From contig NZ_CP034328.1 of the NCBI RefSeq assembly GCF_003940805.1, forward strand, positions 806,001-870,000: DNA of 64,000 nt, given 5' to 3'. Below the pieces are notes generated by a model. It saw nothing but the letters and a program-made list of their open reading frames with translations. It made no database searches and was not told where the DNA came from. The translations under genes and the position numbers were made by a program. Position 1 is the first letter of the stretch. Every line of letters starts with the position of its first letter. This DNA is from Tabrizicola piscis (GTDB lineage Bacteria; Pseudomonadota; Alphaproteobacteria; Rhodobacterales; Rhodobacteraceae). This document shows, piece by piece, positions 54,898-62,919 of this stretch.

Positions 54898-55230
54898 ATG
54901 CCAAACGTAAAGATCTTCGTCGACGAGGTGATCTATCCCTCCTGTCGTGGCCGCTTGCCTGCCGCGCTGGGTCCGATCCTTGATATGCTGTGCCATGACC
55001 TCGGCGTTGATCGTCCGGCCTGCCAGTTGGCGGTGATGCCTGTGCTGGCCATGCCCGGCCTGCCGCCCGTCAATGTTGAAATCGCGATCATGCCGCGCCC
55101 GGAACGCACGCGGGCGGTGCTACTGGGGGTCAGCACGAAACTGCGCGAGATGTTGGGAGCAGCGACGGGCGCCCAAGTGGCTGTCCGGGTCACCACGCTG
55201 GACCCCGAAACCTACATCGCCCTGAAATAG
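54898..55230 (+). CDS. Small tautomerase-like protein with Pro-1
   Basis: This 110-residue protein starts Met-Pro, which would expose an N-terminal Pro as in the 4-oxalocrotonate tautomerase/MIF superfamily. Pattern MPNVKIFVDEVIYPSC, then VNVEIAIMPRPERTRAVLLG and a final beta strand, fits a beta-alpha-beta repeat of that fold. I do not recognise the exact family, so the tautomerase call is an inference from the Pro, size and operon. It starts 12 bp after the reductase gene. Confidence 0.6.
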   Translation: MPNVKIFVDEVIYPSCRGRLPAALGPILDMLCHDLGVDRPACQLAVMPVLAMPGLPPVNVEIAIMPRPERTRAVLLGVSTKLREMLGAATGAQVAVRVTTLDPETYIALK

Positions 55231-55241
55231 GAAGCGACCAA

Positions 55242-55406
55242 ATGGACAAGATACTTCCCGACCTGAAGGCTGCGGTTGCCGGGATCGCCGATGGCATCAC
55301 CGGGACCGCCGCGCTGCAACTGGCCCTGACGGGGGGACGGCGGTCCTTGTCGACCATGTGCATCGGCGTGGGCCAAGGGATCGCCATCGCACTGGAACGG
55401 GTCTGA
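55242..55406 (+). pseudogene. Deletion scar joining CoA-transferase start to thiolase end
   Basis: This 54-codon frame begins MDKILPDLKAAVAGIADG, like the N terminus of 3-oxoadipate CoA-transferase subunit A (PcaI-type). After Ile-Thr it switches to GTAALQLALTGGRRSLSTMC and IGVGQGIAIALERV, the exact C-terminal pattern of 3-oxoadipyl-CoA/acetyl-CoA thiolases (PcaF), including the Cys of the CxG active-site region. Everything between (the rest of pcaI, pcaJ and most of pcaF) is gone. The frame is preserved and starts 11 bp after the tautomerase-like gene. Confidence 0.75.
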
Positions 55407-55457
55407 CGGGGAACATCACATTCGCAGCTGACTGCAGTTTTAGGGAGGAACGGGATC

Positions 55458-55976
55458 ATGGCTGAACACGTCTATGGGATGCATCACATCGGCATCACAG
55501 TGCCGGACATCGAAGAAGGCATCCGCTTTTTCAAAGCTGTTTTCGGGGCTGTCGATGTGTTTCGCACAGGCCCTTTCGATGTGGATGAGGCGTTCATGCA
55601 GCGGAAACTGGGAACGCCCGGACATACCCGCATCCGCGATCTGGTTTTCCTGCGCTGTGGAGCCGGCACGAACGTTGAGCTGTTCGAATACGAAGGTGAG
55701 GACAGCTCTGCCAGGCCAAGACGAAATTCAGAGATTGGCGGGACGCACCTGTGCTTTGAGGTGGAAGATGTCTTCGCATCAGTGGAGCGACTGCGTGCTG
55801 AAGGGATCGAGTTCCTGGACGGCCCCAACACCGTGACGGAAGGACCGCTGGCGGGCTTCAACTGGATCTATTTCAACTCGCCATGGGGGCAGTCCCTGGA
55901 AATTGCGAGCTTCTCGTCTCTGGGGTACGAAACGAACACGACGCAGCGCATCTGGAGTGCAAAGCTTATGGGCTGA
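55458..55976 (+). CDS. VOC-family (glyoxalase/dioxygenase fold) protein
   Basis: This 172-residue vicinal-oxygen-chelate protein has the metal-binding pattern His in YGMHHIGITVPDIEEGIRFF, Glu in NVELFEY, His in GGTHLCFEVEDV and Glu in QSLEIASF. Two beta-alpha-beta-beta-beta modules are evident. It may act as an epimerase, lyase or extradiol-type enzyme in the pathway. GGGAGGA precedes the ATG. It is the last gene of the rightward catabolic operon. Confidence 0.88.
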   Translation: MAEHVYGMHHIGITVPDIEEGIRFFKAVFGAVDVFRTGPFDVDEAFMQRKLGTPGHTRIRDLVFLRCGAGTNVELFEYEGEDSSARPRRNSEIGGTHLCFEVEDVFASVERLRAEGIEFLDGPNTVTEGPLAGFNWIYFNSPWGQSLEIASFSSLGYETNTTQRIWSAKLMG

Positions 55977-56118
55977 TGCTGGCGCATGACGGTCGCGAGA
56001 GGCCTTCTGCGCGTGGGCAGTCAGTCTTTGAACGACGTTGTGGGGCGGATCGGATACGGTTCTGCAAGAGCCTTCAGCCGGCAGCCGGCGGACCGCCCCA
56101 GCGGTTCAGGCGCTTGGT

Positions 56119-56916
56119 TTACTCGGTCACTTCGGTTGCGAGTCTGAAGGCTTCAAGCTCTTCCGGCAGCAGAATGTAGATGTCATCCGGCGGCGTCACC
56201 AGCGCCTTGGCCATGATCATCGGGTCGATCCCCATCTCCTCCAGATAGGCCATGACCTCGCCTTGGCCGGCCTGAATATCCGACACCAGAAGGAACGCCG
56301 GGAGATAGGTGTTCTCGCCGAAGTAGTGTTGATGAACGCCCACGAACCCCTCTTTTGACACTTCACGCTCAACGCCGGCCGCCAGAATGTAGGGACAGGC
56401 AGAGAAACAGAAAGCGCCTGGTGCGATGACCATCGGGATCGCCTTTTCGCGGACCAGGCGGCCGATCGTCAGGGCGTCACCCACGCTGCCGCCCGGAGAG
56501 TTCAAGGCAATGGCCGAAGGCAGCGCAGGCAAGGCCAGTAGCCAGTCCGCAAAACGCTCGGCGTCGCCTTCCGCGATGGTGCCGTTCAGCAGGGCCGCGC
56601 CGTCCCGATTTTCGAGATCGGTACTGGTGAACTCCAGTCGGGAGGGGACGGAGTCATCGCCCTGAAACCCTGGAGGTGCCGGAAGGTCAAGGGGAGCGCG
56701 CCGCGGCTCGAAACGGCGGGTCTGATTTCCCGGGGCGATGGGGACATCCATCTCGGGGGAACGTTCGGTACCGGTCAGTCCAGCCAGAAACTCCCTCGGC
56801 AGGTCGGCAAGCACGACGAACACCCCAAGGGCGCACTGAGCGACGAGTGTCAGCTTGAGTATCCTGGCCCCGCTCCAGCGCTTGGCATTGCGGACCGATA
56901 CGACGGCGTCGCTCAT
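56119..56916 (-). CDS. Membrane-anchored ClpP/SppA-like periplasmic protein
   Basis: This 265-residue protein has one N-terminal helix (about 20-42) and a Pro-rich linker. A crotonase/ClpP-fold domain follows with IALNSPGGSVGDALTIGRLV and a Ser in GAFCFSACPYILAAG at the place of the ClpP nucleophile. It resembles COG3904-type proteins, whose proteolytic activity is not established; the catalytic His/Asp are unclear. Its start overlaps the stop of the upstream membrane-protein gene (ATGA), implying joint function. Confidence 0.75.
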   Translation of the reverse strand: MSDAVVSVRNAKRWSGARILKLTLVAQCALGVFVVLADLPREFLAGLTGTERSPEMDVPIAPGNQTRRFEPRRAPLDLPAPPGFQGDDSVPSRLEFTSTDLENRDGAALLNGTIAEGDAERFADWLLALPALPSAIALNSPGGSVGDALTIGRLVREKAIPMVIAPGAFCFSACPYILAAGVEREVSKEGFVGVHQHYFGENTYLPAFLLVSDIQAGQGEVMAYLEEMGIDPMIMAKALVTPPDDIYILLPEELEAFRLATEVTE

Positions 56917-58253
56917 TTGCGCAGGCTTCGGTCTATGGGTGCGACTTTGTCGAACGCGGTGTCCGTTTCCGCTTGGGACGGCAGATCCGTCCCCTGAGCC
57001 TCCGGCACGGTCGTGTCGTCGCGCAAGCCTGCGGAGTCCAGTCCGCGATAGGCGATCATGGCGGCCCGCAACTCACGCAAAGTCATCGTGTCCTCGGGGT
57101 TCGTCATGGCCCGATCTTCGCGGATGGCGGACTGGGCAACCATCATCATGAACACCAGGACCGCCGGCAAAAGGTCGATGGCAATCGCGCCTGCCCAGGA
57201 CGGGATGAAGTCGCCGGCATAGCGCAAGACGGCGTCTGCCGCTGAAATCGGCTGGTAGGTCGTTTCTTCTGCGGCGGGAAGCGCAATCACTTCCTGGGCC
57301 GCGTCGCGCAGGGATTCCGCACGCTGACCCAAAAGCTCCAGCACGGACTCGATCGTGGTCTGTTGTGCGCCACGAATGCTGTCGTTTGGGCCATCAAGTT
57401 CGGGCAGCACGACAGAGGCGGCAAGATCGCGGGCTGCGCGGTCCACGACCGGTGCCACCGAAAGCTGCCTGAGCCGGGCGATCAAGCCGGCCAGCCGCAC
57501 CGACTCTTCGGCAAAGACGACGGATCGCTCGCTTACCGGCCCAGCGGCGGCCGTCAGCTCGCGCATCCGTGACAGGATGGCATTGCCTTCGGAAAAGGCC
57601 GCCTCGATCAACGGTCCCTGCGCTTCGATCTGTGACTCCAGGGCGGCGAGTTCGTCGCCCTTTGAGGTCAGGACGCGGAAGACGGCACCGCGCCCGGACG
57701 TCCCCGACAGATTGCCTGCAGCCTCTTGCGTTGAGAGATCCTCAAAGGCCTGCCGCGCGCGGCTGACGTCAAGCTGGAGCCCCTGTGACGCGACCGCAAC
57801 GCGGTTCGCTTGCTCCAGCTCTGTCTGATAGTCCTGCACGGTCAGCGCCAGATGTTGCTCGACCGCCGCCGATCCGGCCAATGCCGCAGCATTCAGCCAG
57901 GATGACATGGCGACAATCGCAAGCGAGCCGAGAGCCATTGTCAGCAGCATTCCAAGCCGAGATCGGGCCGTGCGCATGGCGGGGGTCAAGCGCAGCATGT
58001 AGCTCCAGAACACAAAGATCGCGACGGAGACGGCAAGAGAATAGGCAACGGCGGCGAAGAGCGTCAGCGCGCCGGACCCATCAAGCTGGGCGCGTACGCC
58101 GAGGTAAGTGTAGATCCCCGACGCGACCGCAAGCACACCCAGCGCCATGGGGGCGAAGCTGTCCAGTGCGGTCAGGTGTCCTTCAATCTCTTTCGCCTGG
58201 AGAAGCCCGACAGCTTCAGCCTGAGACATCTGTCGCTCACGGTTGTCGTCCAT
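56913..58253 (-). CDS. Membrane protein with periplasmic coiled-coil domain, unknown
   Basis: This 446-residue protein is not recognised. Hydrophobic segments lie near residues 32-52, 60-82, 100-128 and 355-375. Between 130 and 340 stands a long charged, heptad-like helical region (VQDYQTELEQANRVAVASQG and onward) predicted to be extracytoplasmic. A polar C-terminal tail of about 70 residues follows the last helix. It is co-transcribed with the ClpP-like protein and could present substrates to it or anchor it. Confidence 0.7.
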   Translation of the reverse strand: MDDNRERQMSQAEAVGLLQAKEIEGHLTALDSFAPMALGVLAVASGIYTYLGVRAQLDGSGALTLFAAVAYSLAVSVAIFVFWSYMLRLTPAMRTARSRLGMLLTMALGSLAIVAMSSWLNAAALAGSAAVEQHLALTVQDYQTELEQANRVAVASQGLQLDVSRARQAFEDLSTQEAAGNLSGTSGRGAVFRVLTSKGDELAALESQIEAQGPLIEAAFSEGNAILSRMRELTAAAGPVSERSVVFAEESVRLAGLIARLRQLSVAPVVDRAARDLAASVVLPELDGPNDSIRGAQQTTIESVLELLGQRAESLRDAAQEVIALPAAEETTYQPISAADAVLRYAGDFIPSWAGAIAIDLLPAVLVFMMMVAQSAIREDRAMTNPEDTMTLRELRAAMIAYRGLDSAGLRDDTTVPEAQGTDLPSQAETDTAFDKVAPIDRSLRK

Positions 58254-58533
58254 TGTCGCCCCCGATTGCCGAAGCTGACGAGGTTAGGGTGGAGTGCTCT
58301 GCCCACACAACGCCAAAATCACCGTTTTCGGGCTACTCGCAGAATTGTCAGAACGGCGTTAGCGCGTTCGTTGACCCTCCATAGGCACCGGCCTATGCTC
58401 GACCCGTCTGAAACAGGTTAGGCGCGGGAAGGTTGGCCCGGCCCCCGTCCTCGCGGGTCCTTCCGTTGCAAGCCAACGGCCCAAGACTATCAGGGTCTCT
58501 GCTTGGTGCGGGGACCGATAGAAAGGGCGTGGA
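58254..58533. other. Divergent spacer, no supported gene
   Basis: This 280-bp spacer separates the leftward membrane-protein genes from the rightward VOC gene. I see no ORF, hairpin or operator that I can support beyond normal promoter space. Confidence 0.4.
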
Positions 58534-58959
58534 ATGAAACCCAGAATCTCTGTCGTGACGCTTGGCGTCGCTGATCTTGAACGATCGCTTGCCTTCTACC
58601 GTGACGGGCTTGGGCTGCCGACCGATGGCATCATCGGGCGGGAGTTCGAGCATGGCGCGGTTGTTTTCTTTGACCTCGCGGGCGGGGTGAAACTCGCCCT
58701 TTGGGCGCAGCGCGACATTGCGCACGATACCGGATTGCAGATGCAGCCCGTCAGCCCGACTGCCGTCACCATCGGCCACAATGTGGCGCGGCGCGAGGAG
58801 GTGGATCAGGGCATGGAGGCTGCCGCGCGGGCGGGGGCGGAAGTCATCAAGCCCGCGCAGGACACGTTCTACGGCGGCTATGCGGGCTATTTCAGCGACC
58901 CCGACGGCCACCTGTGGGAAATCGTCTGGAATCCGGCGCTGCTTCCACCGGATGACTGA
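58534..58959 (+). CDS. VOC-family protein
   Basis: This 141-residue glyoxalase/bleomycin-resistance-fold protein begins ISVVTLGVADLERSLAFYRD. It has GAVVFFDLAGGVKLALW and the terminal FSDPDGHLWEIVWNP with the metal-site Glu. Function unknown; such proteins often detoxify or bind small molecules. It is monocistronic or followed by the truncated gene at 59013. Confidence 0.85.
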   Translation: MKPRISVVTLGVADLERSLAFYRDGLGLPTDGIIGREFEHGAVVFFDLAGGVKLALWAQRDIAHDTGLQMQPVSPTAVTIGHNVARREEVDQGMEAAARAGAEVIKPAQDTFYGGYAGYFSDPDGHLWEIVWNPALLPPDD

Positions 58960-59012
58960 GGGGTTGTCCTGGCTACTGGCTGGCAGGCGAGAGCGCGCTT
59001 TTCGTGCCAGCC

Positions 59013-59618
59013 ATGTCGGTCGCCTATCCGATGACCTTTCTGGAACAGGTGGCGATGACCGATGTGGCGACCGAGACTGGAACCGCCTGCTATGCCGGGG
59101 CGCTGATGCTGCAGGCGCTGGGTCTGGGGGGCTGGATGTATACCGGGATCAACCCCTTCGTCGTGCTGGGTGCCAGCGGCGATCCGGCAGTGCCGGGCCT
59201 TGGGTTCCAGTTCCAGATGCGCGAGGGCAGCCCCCTGCCCTATATCACGGGCCTGCCCGGCGTGTTCGAGGCGCATGTGCCGCCGCATCACGCCAGCATG
59301 CGCGCGGCGGTCGAGGCGGTGGTGGCCCGAAAGTTCGGCGCGGGGGGTCCGTTTGACGCGGGCCAAAGTGGCCCCTACCGGGAGAATGCCGCTGTCCGTG
59401 GGGCGGCTGCAAAGATCGACGCCGAGGCGGTGGAGATTGCGACGATCATGGCGGAATACGTGTTTTCGACCTTCGGGCGGTTCCCGGCCACGGCCCCGGC
59501 GGTGTTCATCAACACCTACCTGCAAGCGCATCGGCTGGATACCGGGTTCTACGACACGCATTTCGAGCCGGGTGCCTATCTGCCGACCCATGCCGACCAC
59601 GATCGCAACTGGTCCTGA
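59013..59618 (+). pseudogene. Probable 5'-truncated gene, family not recognised
   Basis: The frame from ATG 59013 (201 codons) has no SD. Protein-like sequence continues in frame upstream (GYWLAGESALFVPA) back to about 58971 with no start codon of standing. That indicates a missing N-terminal part. The product has TFLEQVAMTDVATETGTACY, LGLGGWMYTG and a His-rich HVPPHHASMRAA segment. I cannot name it. The break lies directly after the VOC gene stop. Confidence 0.5.
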
Positions 59619-59686
59619 CCCAGCACGGCTGGCGCGCGACAAGCTGCGCGCCAGCCAAGCTTTCCCTCACATCTGGCTTAGGTGCG

Positions 59687-60169
59687 TCAATCGAGGTGCC
59701 GCGTTTCCTGCAGCAACTGAGCCAACTCGGCCCGCATCGTCGCGATGTCCGAGTGTTCATGGGCTTCAACGGGCGATTTGAGCACCTCATCAAAGGCCTT
59801 GAGAACATGGCCTTCGCCGCTGCGCACACTGCTCATGACTTCTTCGTCGATTTCGTCGAAGAAGGCGCGCAGGCCGACCACGGTCTCGTTGATCGTCCCC
59901 ATGAACGACCCATCGGCGTCTACCGTTTTGCCTCTGGCCATCAGAAGGCGACCGATTTCTTCGGCATGTCGGACATGCAGATCGTGGAACTTCTGGACAA
60001 CGGGCCGGAACTCAGGCTCGGCGTTCTCGACCATCTTCACGAAGCCTTTGAGCGCATCGACCGTGCGCGTGTGAAGCGTGGCAAGTGCGGCTTCAGCGTC
60101 GGGCACGCCAGCGGAAGGCTCGCTGGCAGTTTCATCAAGCATCATGCCGGCTACAAAGGGGGTGGTCAT
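59687..60169 (-). CDS. Ferritin-like four-helix protein (DUF2383/PA2169 type)
   Basis: This 160-residue helical protein has TLHTRTVDALKGFVKMVENA, FHDLHVRHAEEIGRLL and FFDEIDEEVMSSVRSGEGHV. The spaced Glu/His residues are as expected for a ferritin-like bundle. The PA2169/DUF2383 family is linked to stress and envelope functions but has no defined reaction. ATG at 60169 follows AGGA; the longer frame to 60301 has no supporting SD. Confidence 0.8.
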   Translation of the reverse strand: MTTPFVAGMMLDETASEPSAGVPDAEAALATLHTRTVDALKGFVKMVENAEPEFRPVVQKFHDLHVRHAEEIGRLLMARGKTVDADGSFMGTINETVVGLRAFFDEIDEEVMSSVRSGEGHVLKAFDEVLKSPVEAHEHSDIATMRAELAQLLQETRHLD

Positions 60170-60339
60170 CGGGGATCCTTCCTGTCTGATCATGCGAACT
60201 CTTGTCGGCAACGCGAAAGCGGCAACACGGTTCCTTCTTTCGCGGGCCGCAAGTTCAGCGGCCTCTCCCGTGGGATGCGCCGACACCGCTGCAGGCAGCA
60301 TCTTTTGCGGGTGCCCGTGAAAGGCCCGAAGACTTAAGG

Positions 60340-60924
60340 CTAGATGCTTGCGATTACACTGCAGACCGGGCGCAACTGCGCGTCTTCGGGTGAGACACCG
60401 CCCGCAAGCCCGGTATAGGTCTGCACGTCATCGTCCGGGCTGTGAACCTCGGCCCCGTCAATCGCGCCGGTCACGGATGTCTCATTTGCCGCACCAGTGG
60501 CAGTGTCTGCCGTCGCCTCAGCGCGCGGCGCGCCTTCATCGGCGGGCAGTTCCACATTGTCGTCTTGCAGGGCACCATCACCGGCGTCCCCGGTGGCAAG
60601 GCCGTCCGTCGTGGTTTCACCAAGCTCGGTGTTGGAACCCAGTTGCTCTGACGGTACGGATGTACCGCTGGTGTCCGGCGTTCCGGCCTGGTTCATCAGG
60701 ATCGCGCACCGTTCCAGAACGGCCGCCTGATCGTCTGAACTCAAGGCGGTCCAGTGCGCCCGAATTTCAGGCTCGGGACGAAGGACAGTCAGCCCCTCGT
60801 CACTGAAAAATCCTGAGCCCACGCGATCCCACCAGTTCTCGGTCGATGGCTGGTCATCGCCAGCAGTCTGGGACAAGGCGGGAGTTGCGGCCACACAGGC
60901 CACGCATAGTGCGTATCGAAACAT
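60340..60924 (-). CDS. Secreted acidic protein, unknown function
   Basis: This 194-residue protein has a signal peptide (MFRYALCVACVAATPALS) and a short folded-looking part (about 25-80, SDDQAAVLERCAILMNQAGT). A low-complexity acidic tail rich in Thr, Ala, Asp and Gly follows, ending with a Cys-containing VCSVIASI. AAAGGA precedes the ATG. Family not recognised. Confidence 0.65.
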   Translation of the reverse strand: MFRYALCVACVAATPALSQTAGDDQPSTENWWDRVGSGFFSDEGLTVLRPEPEIRAHWTALSSDDQAAVLERCAILMNQAGTPDTSGTSVPSEQLGSNTELGETTTDGLATGDAGDGALQDDNVELPADEGAPRAEATADTATGAANETSVTGAIDGAEVHSPDDDVQTYTGLAGGVSPEDAQLRPVCSVIASI

Positions 60925-61049
60925 CTGAAATCCTTTCCGTCAGCGATCAGTGAGTCAAACAGCAACTCGCGGGAATTGTTCCCACGTCAGCTTTGAGTGC
61001 CGGTCGGGATGTGGTGCGGACCCTGATACCTTGGCGATCAGAGCAAACG

Positions 61050-61078
61050 AAAAAGGCCCGCAGTGTGCGGGCCTTTTT
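61050..61078. terminator. Strong intrinsic terminator
   Basis: AAAAAGGCCCGCA-GTG-TGCGGGCCTTTTT is a perfect 13-bp hairpin with T-runs on both strands. It lies 18 bp beyond the stop of the leftward PRC-barrel gene and can act in either direction. Confidence 0.9.
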
Positions 61079-61095
61079 GCAAGGGGTGGCGCAGA

Positions 61096-61992
61096 TTACA
61101 TTTCTGCTTTCGGCAGGCTCTCAAGCTCTTCCTGCGTCATCCGCACGTAGGCGCGCAGGTCACCACCGTCTGAGGACTGGACCAGCTGCAGTGCGGTCAT
61201 ATCTAGTGCAACCGGCTTTTCGCCAATCCCAAGAAACCCGCCGACGTCCACGATGACCTGGTTGGGCGCACCTGCTTCGGTCAGAACGACCTCCGAAATT
61301 TCGCCAAGGTCCTCTTCGTTCGGACCATAGACGCGCACGCCGCGCAGTTGGTCGCCGGTGATGCCCGCCACGTCAACCGAGGCATAACCCTCCATCGGGG
61401 CCGCGCCGTCGACGACAGCGCCGTCGGTGGCACCATCAGTGGCAGCGACCTGGCCTTGATCGATCGCCGCATCTTCCGTTACCGGCGTGGTGGCCGGGTC
61501 ATCGGCGGTTGCCGCATCGGTAATGGCGGTCTCCGTGGCAGGCTCGGTGGCGGCGGGATCAGCCGACATTTCGCCGGTGCGCATGTAGTCTGGCGCGCCT
61601 TCAAGAACCGAACGGTCGGCATTGATCACCACGAAGAAGTCGTTCGCCGCATCCGCCGTCGCGCTGTCCGAGACGAAGCGGATGCTTTCCATGCCAAGTG
61701 CGACCTGACGCTCGCCCATGCCAAGGAAACCGCCGATGTCGACCAGCACGGAATCCACGGCGCCATCGCGGGTCAGGATCACGTCATTGATCTCGCCAAT
61801 GTCTTCCCAGCCGTCTTGCACGCCGGCGTATTCTTCCGCGTCAACCGCGGCTTCGGCAGCGTAGACGCGCATGCCGATGAAATCGGACGCAGCAATGGCA
61901 ACGGGATCCATTTCGGCACGGAACAGGTCCTGTGCCGACGCTACCGTTCCGAACGCCAACGCCATTGCGGTCCCAAGCATAAGATTTTTCAT
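61096..61992 (-). CDS. Secreted protein with two PRC-barrel domains
   Basis: This 298-residue protein has a signal peptide (MKNLMLGTAMALAFGTVASA). PRC-barrel domains lie at about 30-125 (ASDFIGMRVYAAEA, EINDVILTRDGAVDSVLVDI) and 210-298 (GDQLRGVRVYGPNEEDLGEI, APNQVIVDVGGFLGIGEKPV). An Ala/Thr/Asp-rich linker joins them. PRC-barrels mediate binding in RNA processing or envelope stress; the role here is open. GGAGAGAG precedes the ATG. The 288 bp upstream show no other gene. Confidence 0.85.
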   Translation of the reverse strand: MKNLMLGTAMALAFGTVASAQDLFRAEMDPVAIAASDFIGMRVYAAEAAVDAEEYAGVQDGWEDIGEINDVILTRDGAVDSVLVDIGGFLGMGERQVALGMESIRFVSDSATADAANDFFVVINADRSVLEGAPDYMRTGEMSADPAATEPATETAITDAATADDPATTPVTEDAAIDQGQVAATDGATDGAVVDGAAPMEGYASVDVAGITGDQLRGVRVYGPNEEDLGEISEVVLTEAGAPNQVIVDVGGFLGIGEKPVALDMTALQLVQSSDGGDLRAYVRMTQEELESLPKAEM

Positions 61993-62280
61993 CTCTCTCT
62001 CCATGGTTTAAGATGGTGGCGCCCAGAAGGGACGCTTGGGAGAGAAACAGTTGGCGCGCCGCTTTGTTCCCATGGCGCGGCGTTCCAGCACCGAATTCGG
62101 CTATGCTTCTGATCGCGCAGCCATATCCGGATCATTGGCCAATAACGCGCCTTGGTTGACTGCCTTGCATCGGCGAAGTTTGGCCGAAAGCCCTTGGGAT
62201 TCAGCAAAAGCGGCAAGCCGAATCTGGAAGATTTGTAGCATGATTGACGCTCTGGACTGGGTGGCAGGACGGAGGATCGC

Positions 62281-62592
62281 ATGAAACTGCTTGAACAAAA
62301 ATGTGCAGGAGTAGCGGTGGTATCGCGGCCAGATCGGGACCAATCGCGAACCTCATCCTCGGACAAACCATTGCCGCTGGTTTGTGAGGTGACGTTCGAC
62401 CTGTCCGTCAGTCGGGAGGAGGTCGGCCGCGGTGCGACCGAGCATTTTGAGCTTACGACGACGGTGCAATCGGAAGGACGTTTCGCTGACCGGGTGACCG
62501 TAGAAACGGCAGCGGCGCGGCAGCTTCCCGACCTGTTCCGGGAAATTGCGGATGAGCTTGAAAAGGCTGGCGCAAAAACCCGAAGCGGTTGA
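62281..62592 (+). CDS. Hypothetical protein, 103 residues
   Basis: A clear GGAGGATCGC site precedes ATG 62281, which supports real translation. The protein has a beta-strand-like middle (LVCEVTFDLSVS, HFELTTTVQSEG) and a charged C-terminal helix (QLPDLFREIADELEKAGA). No family is recognised. It stands alone between a leftward PRC-barrel gene and a leftward DUF378 gene. Confidence 0.6.
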   Translation: MKLLEQKCAGVAVVSRPDRDQSRTSSSDKPLPLVCEVTFDLSVSREEVGRGATEHFELTTTVQSEGRFADRVTVETAAARQLPDLFREIADELEKAGAKTRSG

Positions 62593-62649
62593 CGTACCGC
62601 GCCGCGTTCGTGCAGCAACTGCCACGGCCCGGACAAAGGCCCGGATCAA

Positions 62650-62880
62650 TTATCTGCGTCTTGGCAGGTCGCTGAAGATTGCGGTTCCCAGGAGGCGCGG
62701 TATCGTCATGGCCACCACGATCGCCGACAGTCCGACAAGCACGTAGACAACGCGCGCCAGCAGCGCCGATTGCCCGCCAAAGACTGCGGCGACCACGTCG
62801 ATTTGCGCAATGCCGACCGCAAGCCAGTTCAGACCGCCGACGATCAGCATCAGGTGCGCGATGGCAAGGATTGTCCGCAA
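62650..62880 (-). CDS. DUF378 small membrane protein
   Basis: This 76-residue protein has two hydrophobic helices (about 4-26 and 40-62) and the DUF378 signature GGLNWLAVGIAQIDVVAAVFGG, split across residues 15-36. VYVLVGLSAIVV follows. The family is of unknown function. An AAGGA-type SD precedes the ATG. It lies downstream of the catalase gene on the same strand. Confidence 0.88.
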   Translation of the reverse strand: MRTILAIAHLMLIVGGLNWLAVGIAQIDVVAAVFGGQSALLARVVYVLVGLSAIVVAMTIPRLLGTAIFSDLPRRR

Positions 62881-62919
62881 GGCAAGCTCCTTTTGCCGCA
62901 GGGTTCCGGGTGGGCTGGA

